Below are positions 1 to 8,308 of a stretch of DNA of 64,000 nt, one piece after another. The position numbers were made by a program, and so were the translations under genes. Below the pieces are notes generated by a model. That model was not told the origin of the DNA. It did not search any database and was given only the letters and a program-made list of their open reading frames with translations. The DNA lies in NCBI GenBank assembly GCA_025989215.1, contig JAPDNP010000001.1:992001-1056000 (forward strand), in the 5' to 3' direction. Source of the stretch: Neisseriaceae bacterium JH1-16. Lineage in GTDB: Bacteria; Pseudomonadota; Gammaproteobacteria; Burkholderiales; Chromobacteriaceae. Numbering within the stretch: position 1 is the stretch's first letter; each line of letters starts with the position of its first letter.

Positions 1-838
1 CACTGAGTATCACGATGATGCCGGGGAAACTGTTCCAGCCGAGGCGCTGCCGATAGACCAGGTCATACGGATAGTTCGACATCGAGATCGACACCCGGGT
101 CGATGCCTCGGTCGAGAAAACATGCAGATGCCGGTACCACGGCACCGCCGGGGACGGGTCCGGCTGGCCGGCCAGCAGCAATTGCACCACCGGTGCATTG
201 GGCGCATTCGATTCGGCCGGCAACAAGGCCCGCACATCGATCAAGGCCAGCGCCACCTGGCGGACCTCGTGGTACGGGCCATTGCCCACTGCCTGGACAA
301 AGGCTAGTACCTGCTGGCCGCTGTTGAGCGTGAACGGTGCGGTCGGCTCGGCGCGACGGCTGCGCAGGCTGCGCTTGATTGCCGAGGACAGTACCGGGTC
401 GTTGAACAGATCTAGCGAAGGCAGCGGCGTCAGCAGCGCCCGTTCCGAGCCTATCGCCGGATGGCTGCTGCTTTCCAGCGGCAGGGCGTTGCGATGCTGT
501 ACGCCCAGCCAGGTAACGAAGGGGTAGACGCCGGCCATGCCGACCGCGAAACGCGGCCAGCGTGCCGCGCCGTCGGGCAGGGCTGCGACTTCGGCCAGCG
601 CACTGGTCAGCGTATCGGCCACTTTCAGTCGGGTTTCCACCTGGTCGCGGATGGTCTCGGCCGCCCGATTGAAGGACAGCCGCTGGCGTTCGAGCGAGAT
701 ATAGCTCAGCGAGGTGCAGACCGAAACGCCGACCAGCATACCGAGCATGAGGCTAAGCAGGCGGCCGCTGCGCGGCGTGCACTGCAGCAGCGACCATTGG
801 CGAAGAGCAGCCAGCTGTAGAGTTTGACCGAAAAGCAT
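1..838 (-). CDS. membrane sensor protein, N-terminal part (runs off the window)
   Basis: This reading frame is open from an ATG at 838 to the window edge, giving 279 visible residues with no stop, so the protein is incomplete. Residues about 26-46 form one hydrophobic membrane segment. They are followed by a long region that looks extracytoplasmic and starts with a helical stretch, as in the sensor domains of membrane histidine kinases and GGDEF proteins. The output domain lies outside the window, so kinase versus cyclase cannot be decided. No clear Shine-Dalgarno stands before the ATG; an in-frame GTG at 859 is an alternative start. It reads away from msrA, which is also on the minus strand, across a 119-base gap. 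Function is not known beyond a probable sensing role. Confidence 0.6.
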   Translation of the reverse strand, partial: MLFGQTLQLAALRQWSLLQCTPRSGRLLSLMLGMLVGVSVCTSLSYISLERQRLSFNRAAETIRDQVETRLKVADTLTSALAEVAALPDGAARWPRFAVGMAGVYPFVTWLGVQHRNALPLESSSHPAIGSERALLTPLPSLDLFNDPVLSSAIKRSLRSRRAEPTAPFTLNSGQQVLAFVQAVGNGPYHEVRQVALALIDVRALLPAESNAPNAPVVQLLLAGQPDPSPAVPWYRHLHVFSTEASTRVSISMSNYPYDLVYRQRLGWNSFPGIIVILS

Positions 839-957
839 GTCGAGGGAAGGAGCTGGCACAGCCTGTTGTTATGGGACGAAAAGGGTTACCGCACGGCGAT
901 TATGTCATGCGGATCACAAAGTGTCAGGCCTGTCCTCACGCTCGGTACGGCGTGGTG

Positions 958-1482
958 TCAGCGCGTCAGCTCGGCGAAGTGCGTCATCAGCTTGTTCACC
1001 TTGGGCGCAATCACGATCTGGCAGTAGGGCTGGCCCGGATTAGCGTTGTAATAATCCTGATGCCCGGCCTCGGCTGAGTAGAAGGTGGTAGCCGGTGCCA
1101 GCTCGGTGACGATGCGGATGCCATGCTCGGCTTCCAGCGCGTTGATGTAGGCGCGCGCTTCGGCCAACTGCGACTCGTCGTGATAGTAGATCGCCGAGCG
1201 GTACTGGGTGCCGACGTCGTTACCCTGGCGATTGAGCGTGGTGGGGTCGTGAATGGTGAAGAACACCTCGAGCAGCTGACGGTAAGTGATCACGGCCGGA
1301 TCGAAACGGATTTCGACCGCCTCGGCGTGCCCGGTGCGACCGCTGCACACTTCGTGGTAGTTCGGGTCGGCCAGCGTGCCGCCGGTGTAGCCGGATACGG
1401 CGCTCTCAACCCCGCGCAGCCGGGCGAACACCGTTTCGATGCACCAGAAACAACCGCCGGCGAAAGTAGCAGTGGCAGTCAT
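958..1482 (-). CDS. msrA: peptide-methionine (S)-S-oxide reductase
   Basis: MsrA reduces the S-epimer of methionine sulfoxide in proteins and free methionine, repairing oxidative damage in the cytoplasm with electrons from thioredoxin. The protein has 174 residues, the normal length for a single-domain MsrA. It carries the catalytic motif GCFWC (Cys11 nucleophile, Cys14), the GYTGG motif, and the GHAEAVEI stretch near residue 50. A strong Shine-Dalgarno (AAGGAGG) sits seven bases before the ATG. It is the last gene of a minus-strand run with a histone-deacetylase-like gene 13 bases upstream, so the two are probably co-transcribed. The identification is firm. Confidence 0.96.
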   Translation of the reverse strand: MTATATFAGGCFWCIETVFARLRGVESAVSGYTGGTLADPNYHEVCSGRTGHAEAVEIRFDPAVITYRQLLEVFFTIHDPTTLNRQGNDVGTQYRSAIYYHDESQLAEARAYINALEAEHGIRIVTELAPATTFYSAEAGHQDYYNANPGQPYCQIVIAPKVNKLMTHFAELTR

Positions 1483-1495
1483 GACGAACCTCCTT

Positions 1496-2413
1496 TCAGA
1501 ACGAATCGGTTACAACAGGGTTGGCCGAAGCGCGGCGCCAGACTTCGCGCACCGTTCCGGCATGAATCGTCACCGTGTCGGCGATCGGTCGGGCATAGCC
1601 GCCGGCCATCGTCACCGCCAGCGCGGCATGCGCCCGCTCGCAGGCGTCGAGTACCCGTGCGTCGCGCGCCCATAGGCCCTCCATGCTCAACGCCAAGCGG
1701 CCGAGCCGATCGCCACGATAGGCGTCGGCACCGGCCAGGTAAAACACCAGGTCGGGGCGCTGCGCCGCGAACAGGGCCGGCAACTCGGCGTCGAGCGCGG
1801 CCAGGTACGCCGCATCGTCGCAGTCGTCGGGCAGTTCCACGTCGCGGCTGCTCGCTACCTTGCGAAACGGGAAATTCTTTTCGCCGTGCATCGAGAAGGT
1901 AAACACCCGCTCGTCGCCGGCAAAGATCGCCGCGGTACCATTGCCCTGGTGCACGTCGAGGTCGATGACCAGCACCCGCCGCACCCGGCCTTCGGCCAAC
2001 ATCAGCCGGGCCGCCACCGCGACATCGTTGAAGACGCAAAAGCCACTACCCTTGTCAGCGTAGGCGTGATGCGTGCCGCCGGCCAGGTGAACCGACAAGC
2101 CATCGTGCAAAGCGCTCCGGGCGGCGGCGATGGTGCCGCCGACCGAACGGCGTGAACGTTCGGCCAACTGGGCAGACCAGGGCAGGCCGATCTCGCGCTG
2201 CTCGGCCGCAGACAAGGTGCCGCCCAATACCCGCGCCACATAATCGGGCGTATGAGCCAGCGCCAGTTCCGCCTCGGTCGCGGCATCGGGCTCGACCAGC
2301 TCGCCGGCGGCGAACTCGGTCACCCGTTCGGCCAACAGCGCGTACTTCTCCGCCGGAAAGCGGTGGCCATCCGGCAGCGGCAGTACGAAGCGGTCGGTGC
2401 GATAGATGTTCAT
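1496..2413 (-). CDS. histone deacetylase family hydrolase
   Basis: This 305-residue protein belongs to the arginase/deacetylase fold family that includes bacterial acetoin-utilisation-like (AcuC-type) and acetylpolyamine amidohydrolases; the true substrate is unknown. The zinc and catalytic residues are visible: the His-His pair at 115-116 (GGTHHAYAD), the DLDVHQGNG motif with Asp151, Asp153 and His155, and the GAD motif with Asp230. I chose the ATG at 2413 because the upstream extension of the frame runs through the DUF1653 gene and loses similarity. No good ribosome site precedes it, and the stop of the DUF1653 gene lies only seven bases upstream, which suggests translational coupling. Two TTCGGCCAA words fall inside the gene. 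Confidence 0.88.
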   Translation of the reverse strand: MNIYRTDRFVLPLPDGHRFPAEKYALLAERVTEFAAGELVEPDAATEAELALAHTPDYVARVLGGTLSAAEQREIGLPWSAQLAERSRRSVGGTIAAARSALHDGLSVHLAGGTHHAYADKGSGFCVFNDVAVAARLMLAEGRVRRVLVIDLDVHQGNGTAAIFAGDERVFTFSMHGEKNFPFRKVASSRDVELPDDCDDAAYLAALDAELPALFAAQRPDLVFYLAGADAYRGDRLGRLALSMEGLWARDARVLDACERAHAALAVTMAGGYARPIADTVTIHAGTVREVWRRASANPVVTDSF

Positions 2414-2420
2414 TGCCGAA

Positions 2421-2642
2421 TCAGAACGCCTTGACCAGGGCGAAGCGCGGGGTCGGTGCGCCATCGATGGTGACGCTCTCGGTGAACATCGCCAGCGGCC
2501 GAGTCCACAGGCCATAGTCGCCGTAGAGCGCGCGGTACACCACCAACGGTTCTTCGGTTTCGCTGTGGCGGGCAACACCCATCACTTCGTAGAGCGGGCC
2601 CTTGTAGTGGCGATAGATGCCGGCAGGCAGATTTGCAGTCAT
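2421..2642 (-). CDS. DUF1653 family small protein
   Basis: A 73-residue protein of the DUF1653 family, recognised by the order GIYRHYKGPLYEV...H-ETEEPLVVYRALYG...LWTRPLAMF. Members are small single-domain cytoplasmic proteins found alone or fused to hydrolases; no biochemical function is known to me. It lies 49 bases downstream of the nucleoside hydrolase gene and seven bases before the deacetylase-like gene, all on the minus strand, so it probably belongs to one operon. The Shine-Dalgarno AGGAG lies just upstream of the ATG at 2642. Confidence 0.85.
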   Translation of the reverse strand: MTANLPAGIYRHYKGPLYEVMGVARHSETEEPLVVYRALYGDYGLWTRPLAMFTESVTIDGAPTPRFALVKAF

Positions 2643-2691
2643 GAAACAGCTCCTGGGGCGGCGTCAGCGCCGCCCGAATAGTGGCTAACGC

Positions 2692-3639
2692 TCAGGGCAG
2701 GGTGGCCAGTGAATCGGTCAGCTGAGCATAGAAACCCTCGGCGTCGATCTCGGTGATCCAGTTCACATTGGCCGGCAGGCCAGTGGTACCCCACCAGTCG
2801 ACCACGGTGGCGCCGAGCGTCAGTGCGCTGGCGGTCTCGACCTGCACATTCACTTGGCGTCCCTTGAACAATTCGGGCTTGATCAGATAGGCCACCACGC
2901 ACGGGTCGTGCAACGGGCCGCCTTCCAAGCCGAATTTCTGCGTATCGAAGCGCGCGTAGCTGGTCAGGATATCGGCAACCAGCTTGCCCGCGCGGTTGGG
3001 CAGGCTGCGTAGCTTGTCGATGCGCGAGCCGGTGATGCAGGCCTTGTGGGTAACGTCGAGCGGCAGCATGGTGATCGGCACGCCCGCGCCCAGCACGATT
3101 TCGGCGGCATGCGGGTCGACGTAGATGTTGAACTCGGCGGCCGGGGTGATGTTGCCGGCCTCGAAATAGGTGCCGCCCATCAGCACGATTTCCTTGATGC
3201 CCGCGACGATGTCCGGCGCCTTGGCCAGTGCCAGCGCGATATTGGTCAGCGGGCCGACCGGACACAGCGTCACGCTGGCAGGCGCAGCGGCGCGCAGCGT
3301 ATCGATGATGAAATCGACCGCGTGGCCGTCCTGCTGCGGCGTAACCGGGTCGTGGATTTCCACGCCGTCGAGGCCGGTCTTGCCGTGCACCTCTTCGGCG
3401 GTGACCAGCGGGCGCAGCAGCGGGCGGTCACTGCCGGCGTAAACCGGCACGTCCTGGCGCCCGGCCCAGTCGCAGATCACCCGCGCGTTGCGGGTGGTGT
3501 ACGACACCGGCACGTTACCGGCCACCGTGGTCAGCGCCAGCAGGTCGATCTGTTCGCGCGCGCCCAGCGCGAACAGGATCGCCACCGCGTCGTCCTGGCC
3601 CGGATCGGTATCGAAAATGAATGGTTGACGATCAGTCAT
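2692..3639 (-). CDS. inosine-uridine preferring nucleoside hydrolase
   Basis: The 315-residue protein is a nucleoside N-ribohydrolase of the IU-NH family, which splits purine or pyrimidine ribonucleosides to base plus ribose for salvage. The calcium-binding aspartate cluster near the start (FDTDPGQDDAVAI, residues 9-21) is intact, as are the GPLTNIALAL and MGGTYFEAGNITPAAEFN motifs. The C-terminal DPCVVAYL segment carries the last conserved Asp. There is no signal peptide, so it acts in the cytoplasm. It is the first gene of a minus-strand operon with DUF1653, a deacetylase-like gene and msrA. A nucleoside transporter gene (frameshifted) lies about 11 kb away. Confidence 0.93.
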   Translation of the reverse strand: MTDRQPFIFDTDPGQDDAVAILFALGAREQIDLLALTTVAGNVPVSYTTRNARVICDWAGRQDVPVYAGSDRPLLRPLVTAEEVHGKTGLDGVEIHDPVTPQQDGHAVDFIIDTLRAAAPASVTLCPVGPLTNIALALAKAPDIVAGIKEIVLMGGTYFEAGNITPAAEFNIYVDPHAAEIVLGAGVPITMLPLDVTHKACITGSRIDKLRSLPNRAGKLVADILTSYARFDTQKFGLEGGPLHDPCVVAYLIKPELFKGRQVNVQVETASALTLGATVVDWWGTTGLPANVNWITEIDAEGFYAQLTDSLATLP

Positions 3640-3848
3640 TACAGCCCCCTAGCTATCGATCGCCCATGCCTCTCGCCGGGCCTGGTTTACAGCCTTGTCC
3701 GCTGCGCGGCGCGGTATGCGCTGGCGTGGCGAGCAGGCTGCAGGGCGACTCTTGAAATTATCGACTCCACCTTGCATCGAGCCGCACAACGCGGCGGCTC
3801 CGGCTTCGGTACAATGCCTACCCTTTGTGTCGTCGTAGCGAACAGTTT

Positions 3849-4802
3849 ATGAAGGTAGTGCTTGCCCCGATGGAAGGGCTGGTTGACGACGTGATGCGTG
3901 ACATCCTCACCCGCCTAGGCGGGGTCGATCTGTGCGTATCCGAGTTCATCCGCGTCACCAGCACCCTGCTGCCGGTCAAGATGTTCCGGCGCATGGTGCC
4001 CGAACTCATGCATGAAGCGCAAACCCGTGCGGGCACGGCGGTGCGCGTGCAGCTCTTGGGTTCCGATCCGGTTTGCATGGCCGACAATGCCGCGCGCGCG
4101 GCCGAACTGGGCGCGCCGGCGATCGATCTGAACTTCGGCTGCCCGGCGCCGACCGTCAACCGCCACCGTGGCGGCGCGGTGCTGCTCGACGAGCCGGAGC
4201 TAATCCACACCATCGTCGCAGCGGTGCGCGCCGCAGTGCCGCGCGACATTCCGGTCACCGCCAAGATGCGGCTCGGCTACAGCGACAAGTCGCCGGCGCT
4301 CGACTGCGCCCGCGCCATCGAGTCGGCCGGCGCCGCCGAGCTGGCCGTGCACGCCCGCACCAAGGTCGAAGGCTACCGCCCGCCGGCGCACTGGGACTGG
4401 CTGGCACGCATCCGCGAGGCGGTAAGCCTGCCGCTGACCGCCAACGGCGAGGTCTGGACGCTGGAAGATTATCGCGACATCCGCGAAGTGAGCGGCTGCG
4501 ACACGGTGATGATCGGCCGCGGTCTGGTGGCAATGCCCGACCTCGGTCGGCAGATCCGCGCCGCCAATCTGGGCGAGCCGGTGGTGCCGATGAGCTGGCA
4601 AGAGCTGATGCCGTGGATCGTCGATTTCTACCAGCAGTGCTACGCCAAGGCGCCGGACAACAAGTACCCGGTGGCACGGCTGAAGCAGTGGCTGGGCTTG
4701 ATGAAGCGCGCCTACCCGGAGGCGGAACAGACCTTCGCGCTGATCAAGGCCGAAACCGACGCGACGCGGATGGGTGAGCGGCTGCAAATGCTGGCAGCCT
4801 GA
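3849..4802 (+). CDS. dusC: tRNA-dihydrouridine(16) synthase
   Basis: Dus enzymes reduce specific uridines in the tRNA D-loop with FMN and NADPH. The 317-residue length and the N-terminus [18 protein letters not shown] fit DusC, which acts at position 16. The motif [17 protein letters not shown] (around residue 95-111) carries the catalytic Cys, and [17 protein letters not shown] and [11 protein letters not shown] complete the FMN-binding barrel. I chose ATG 3849 because the family begins there; eight extra in-frame codons upstream have no conservation. A TACAAT hexamer lies at 3810-3815 and may be the -10 box. The gene is followed by a strong hairpin made from two inverted TTCGGCCAA words. 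Confidence 0.93.
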   Translation: MKVVLAPMEGLVDDVMRDILTRLGGVDLCVSEFIRVTSTLLPVKMFRRMVPELMHEAQTRAGTAVRVQLLGSDPVCMADNAARAAELGAPAIDLNFGCPAPTVNRHRGGAVLLDEPELIHTIVAAVRAAVPRDIPVTAKMRLGYSDKSPALDCARAIESAGAAELAVHARTKVEGYRPPAHWDWLARIREAVSLPLTANGEVWTLEDYRDIREVSGCDTVMIGRGLVAMPDLGRQIRAANLGEPVVPMSWQELMPWIVDFYQQCYAKAPDNKYPVARLKQWLGLMKRAYPEAEQTFALIKAETDATRMGERLQMLAA

Positions 4803-4839
4803 ACCGGTACGCTTGCCGGGCGATGAAGCCTGGATGAAC

Positions 4840-4870
4840 GATTCGGCCAACCTTGACGGTTGGCCGAATC
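4840..4870. terminator. hairpin terminator built from inverted TTCGGCCAA words
   Basis: Perfect 13-base arms (GATTCGGCCAACC and its complement) flank a TTGAC loop, 37 bases after the dusC stop. The run after it is CGTTTCTGCCTT, so the U-tract is weak. The stem is made entirely of two inverted copies of the dispersed word. Confidence 0.75.
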
Positions 4871-4889
4871 CGTTTCTGCCTTAAGCCAA

Positions 4890-4995
4890 AGCCGCTCACA
4901 AACCCCAGCGTAGCGGTCCCGGCTAGGCGCGCTGCCGCAGACAGTAGTACGACAAGGCAGCGCAACAACGCCGGGAAGGGCTCGTTAGCAGCTTC
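4890..4995. repeat. imperfect inverted repeat, GCCGCTnACA family
   Basis: The segment begins GCCGCTCACAAACCCCAGCG and ends with GGGCTCGTTAGCAGC, which is a partly matching inverted copy of its start. Inside are GC-rich smaller hairpins. The first 25 bases resemble the short inverted repeat at 45560-45604 (GCCGCTAACACAATCCAGCG). It fills the space between the dusC terminator and the end of the prpF-like gene. Confidence 0.5.
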
Positions 4996-6103
4996 AATCG
5001 AGCGGTACGAACACCTCGCCGCGCATCAACGGCCGCGCGGTGCGGGTCATCACCACCTCATCGATACGCCAGCCGCGCCCCTGACGAGATACCAGCGCTT
5101 CCAGCGTCTGCCGGCCGCTGGCGTGGCTGAAGGTCAGCGGCTTGCCGCGCCACGGCTGGCCGATGGCGTCGGCAACGATGGTGCCCTTGATCGCCGCCGC
5201 GGCAGCCAGCGCGATCGCGCCGGTACCTGTGTAGGCGTGATGCAGCCGACCCATCGACAGGATGCGGCCGTTGAGTGCGCAGCCCTCGTCGCGCGCCGTG
5301 CCGACGAAGCTGATCTTCGGCGTAGCCGGGCGGGCTGCGGCGGCCTCGATCGAGTCGACCAGACCCATGGCCACCGCACCAGCAGCGCGCAGTGCCTCGA
5401 GCGTCGCCAATTGTTCGGCCGACAGCTGCTCGGCGGTCTCGAAGCCGGTGAGCCCCAGCTCGGCGGCGCGCACGAACACGGTGGGGTTGCCGGCGTCGAT
5501 CAGCGTGGCGGCAACGGTGCTGCCGTCGGGCAACGTCAGCGTGTCGCACACCTGGCCACTAGGGAACAGCTTGCCCGAGGCGCCACCGGCCGGGTCGATG
5601 AAGCGCAGCGTCACCGGCGCGCCGGGGAAAGCGACGCCGTCGATGCGGGTGTCACCAATCCACACCGGCTCGCCGTCGCGCACCTCCAGCGTCGCGACGA
5701 TCTTCTTGCCGATATTGGCCTGCCAGATCCGCACCTCGGCCAGGCCGTTCTTCACCGGCAGCAGGCGCTCCATCAGCGCGAATAGCGGCACCGCGGCGGT
5801 CAGGTTGCCGCAGCTGCCCGACCAATCGACGCGGGCCTCGCCGATGGCGACGTGGCCGAACAGGTAGTCGATATCGCAATCGGGCCGCGCCGACGGGCCG
5901 ATGATCACCACCTTGCTGGTGGTGGAGATGCCGGTGCCCAGGCCGTCGATCTGCTTGCCGTAGGGGTCGGGGCTGCCGAGCGCACGGATGAACAGGCGCT
6001 CGAGCAGGGCGGGGTCGTCGGGCAGGTTATGGCTGGCGAAGAACAGCCCCTTGCTGGTGCCGCCGCGCATCAGCGTCGACGACAGTTGGTAGAGAGCAGT
6101 CAT
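4994..6103 (-). CDS. PrpF family isomerase (methylaconitate / 4-oxalomesaconate type)
   Basis: A 369-residue protein of the PrpF family, which shares the diaminopimelate-epimerase fold and moves double bonds or isomerises unsaturated tricarboxylates such as 2-methylaconitate or 4-oxalomesaconate. Seen motifs are LMRGGTSKGLFF at residues 11-22, DYLFGHVAIGE, and WSGSCGNLTAAVP (around residue 94-106) with the catalytic Cys. No acnD, prpB or aromatic-acid genes are nearby, so context does not separate the two substrates; the length is nearer to oxalomesaconate tautomerase. The start codon directly abuts the cca stop, so it is the last gene of the slt-cca operon. Confidence 0.85.
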   Translation of the reverse strand: MTALYQLSSTLMRGGTSKGLFFASHNLPDDPALLERLFIRALGSPDPYGKQIDGLGTGISTTSKVVIIGPSARPDCDIDYLFGHVAIGEARVDWSGSCGNLTAAVPLFALMERLLPVKNGLAEVRIWQANIGKKIVATLEVRDGEPVWIGDTRIDGVAFPGAPVTLRFIDPAGGASGKLFPSGQVCDTLTLPDGSTVAATLIDAGNPTVFVRAAELGLTGFETAEQLSAEQLATLEALRAAGAVAMGLVDSIEAAAARPATPKISFVGTARDEGCALNGRILSMGRLHHAYTGTGAIALAAAAAIKGTIVADAIGQPWRGKPLTFSHASGRQTLEALVSRQGRGWRIDEVVMTRTARPLMRGEVFVPLD

Positions 6104-7339
6104 TCAGTGGCTATCGGCAGTTAGGTCGAGACCGGCCTTGCAGGCGGCGATCGCTTCGACGCGGGCGGCATCCACCGCGACCGGGATCTGGCGCTTGTCG
6201 CTTTGCGCCAGCGCGATCGCCCCGGCGTCGACCGCACGGGCCGCATCGAGCATTGCCGAGAGCCAGTCGACCTGCGGGTAGGCGGCGTTCTCGCGATGCA
6301 GCCGGCCACGCACGTCGGCGAGACAGGCCTGCAGCAGTTGGCCGAAGCGTTCCGGCCGGCGCAGCGCGTCGGTTTCCTTGAACAGCTTCAGCACCGTCAC
6401 CGGGCGCAACTGCGCGGTCTGGTGAATCAGGATGTGGTGCAGCGTGGCCAGCCGCGCCAAGTCGCGGCAGTCGGTCGGCACGCGCAGCCGGTCGCAGAAG
6501 GCCAGCACCGGCTTTTCGCCGCGCATGTCATGACCGTGATGACGCGGCAGGATGTCGGCGGGGGTCAGCGCCTTGCCGAAGTCGTGGCATAGCGCGGCGA
6601 AACGCACCGGCAGCGGCGCGTCGAGTTTGGCGGCGGTATCGAGCACCAGCATCACATGCTCGAAGGTGTCGATTTCCGGGTGGAAGTCGGCGCGTTGCGG
6701 CACACCAGCCAGCGCGTCGAGCTCGGGGATCAGTCGCGCCAGCGCGCCGCAGTCGCGCAGCACGCGGAACATCCGTGACGGGGAGTCTTCCATCAAGCCC
6801 TTGGCCAGTTCCTGCCAGACCCGTTCGGCGACCAGCGCATCGACTTCGCCGGCCTCGACCATGTCGCGCATCAGCGCCTGCGTCTCCGGCGCGGTATCGA
6901 AGCCGAAGCGCGCGGCGAAACGCGCCAGGCGCAGGATGCGCACCGGGTCTTCGGCAAAGGCCGGGCTGACGTGGCGCAGCACGCGGGCCTTGAGGTCCGC
7001 CTGACCATCGTAGGGGTCGATCACGTGGCCGTGCTCGTCTTCGGCCATCGCATTGATGGTCAGGTCGCGCCGCGCCAGGTCCTCCTCCAGCGTTACCTCC
7101 GGTGCAGCGTGGAAGCTGAAGCCATGGTAGCCAGGCGCGGTCTTGCGCTCGGTGCGCGCCAGCGCGTATTCCTCCTGGGTTTTCGGATGCAGGAACACCG
7201 GAAAATCCTTGCCCACCGGCAGGTAGCCGGCCGCCAGCATCTGCTGCGGCGTGGCGCCGACCACTACCCAGTCATGGTCGCGCACCGGCAGACCGAGCAG
7301 GCGATCGCGTACCGCGCCGCCAACGACGTATGCCTTCAT
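6104..7339 (-). CDS. cca: multifunctional CCA tRNA nucleotidyltransferase
   Basis: Adds or repairs the CCA end of tRNAs. The 411-residue length matches the long gammaproteobacterial/betaproteobacterial type with a C-terminal HD phosphohydrolase domain. The nucleotidyltransferase motif GGAVRDRLLG lies at residues 7-16 and DHDW follows with the catalytic Asp pair. RRDLTINAMA (about residue 96) and the ERVWQELAKGLM stretch mark the class II CCA enzyme, and HD residues appear in ALCHDFGK. ATG 7339 was chosen because it begins the family motif; it overlaps the upstream stop as ATGA, showing translational coupling with the NAD(P)-binding gene. Confidence 0.96.
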   Translation of the reverse strand: MKAYVVGGAVRDRLLGLPVRDHDWVVVGATPQQMLAAGYLPVGKDFPVFLHPKTQEEYALARTERKTAPGYHGFSFHAAPEVTLEEDLARRDLTINAMAEDEHGHVIDPYDGQADLKARVLRHVSPAFAEDPVRILRLARFAARFGFDTAPETQALMRDMVEAGEVDALVAERVWQELAKGLMEDSPSRMFRVLRDCGALARLIPELDALAGVPQRADFHPEIDTFEHVMLVLDTAAKLDAPLPVRFAALCHDFGKALTPADILPRHHGHDMRGEKPVLAFCDRLRVPTDCRDLARLATLHHILIHQTAQLRPVTVLKLFKETDALRRPERFGQLLQACLADVRGRLHRENAAYPQVDWLSAMLDAARAVDAGAIALAQSDKRQIPVAVDAARVEAIAACKAGLDLTADSH

Positions 7340-8286
7340 CGGAGACCCACCTTGTGACGGTAGCGACTCATCGTGGCATTGAACTCGTCGCCGGCCAGGT
7401 AGCCGGGTACCACCGCTTCGAGCGCGGTCGGCGTAAAACCGAGCAGTTCGCTCGGAAACGGCCGGCTCGCCACATTGTCGACAGTCAGCGAGCGGACATT
7501 GTCGCGACTCATCAGCGGCTTGCCCGGTGCCAGCTCCATCAATGCCGCCTGCAGGTAGGCAAGCGGATAGGGCAAGCCGACGATGCGACGCGGATGCCCG
7601 GTGAGGTGGGCGACATAGTCGACCAGTTCGGCCAGGGTATACACCTTGGGGCCGGCCAGCTCCAGGCATTGCTCGATGGTGGCGTCACGCTCCAGGCAGG
7701 CGACCACAGCCCGGGCGACATCGTCGACCCATACCGGCTGGAAGCGGGTCTTGGCACCGGCGAGCGGTAGCACCGGCAATTGCCGGGCCAGCTTGGCAAA
7801 CATCGTCAGGAAGCTGTCGCCGCGGCCGAACACCACCGACGGGCGCAGGATGGTCCAGTCGAGGCCGCTCGCCATGATCACCTGCTCGCCATGGCCCTTG
7901 CTCTGCTGATAGTGCGACGGGCCTTCCGGGTCGGCGCCCAAGGCGCTGATGTGCACCAGGCGGCGGATGCCGTTGGCCCTGCAGGCGGTGACGATACGGT
8001 CGACCAGCTCGACATGGGCACTCTCGAAGGCGCGCCGGCTGCCGTGCAGGATGCCGACCATGCTGACCACCGCGTCGTGACCTGCCAAGAGCGCGGTCAG
8101 CGCGGCCTGGTTGGTAGTGTCGACCGGGGTCAGTTCGGTCTTGGGCAACAGCGCCAGATTGGCCTTGCCCGGCTCGCGCCAGCGGGTAGCCAGCGTCAGC
8201 TCGACGTCTTCGCGCGCCAGGTGCTCGGCAATATAGGTGCCGATGAAGCCGCTGCCGCCGATCACGGCGATGCGTTGCTGTTTCAT
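7336..8286 (-). CDS. NAD(P)-binding protein of the NDUFA9-like atypical SDR group
   Basis: A 316-residue Rossmann-fold protein. The dinucleotide motif GGSGFIGTYIA is at residues 10-20, and HISALGADPEG and YQQSKGHGEQ carry the Ser/Tyr-Lys region of atypical short-chain dehydrogenases. Its build resembles the complex I NDUFA9-like family and related quinone-linked proteins; the substrate is unknown. It sits 22 bases after the slt stop and overlaps the cca start by four bases, so it belongs to the slt, SDR, cca, prpF-like operon. No function in common with these neighbours is obvious. Confidence 0.85.
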   Translation of the reverse strand: MKQQRIAVIGGSGFIGTYIAEHLAREDVELTLATRWREPGKANLALLPKTELTPVDTTNQAALTALLAGHDAVVSMVGILHGSRRAFESAHVELVDRIVTACRANGIRRLVHISALGADPEGPSHYQQSKGHGEQVIMASGLDWTILRPSVVFGRGDSFLTMFAKLARQLPVLPLAGAKTRFQPVWVDDVARAVVACLERDATIEQCLELAGPKVYTLAELVDYVAHLTGHPRRIVGLPYPLAYLQAALMELAPGKPLMSRDNVRSLTVDNVASRPFPSELLGFTPTALEAVVPGYLAGDEFNATMSRYRHKVGLR

Positions 8287-8308
8287 GAGAAGCCCTCGTT
8301 CGGATCGA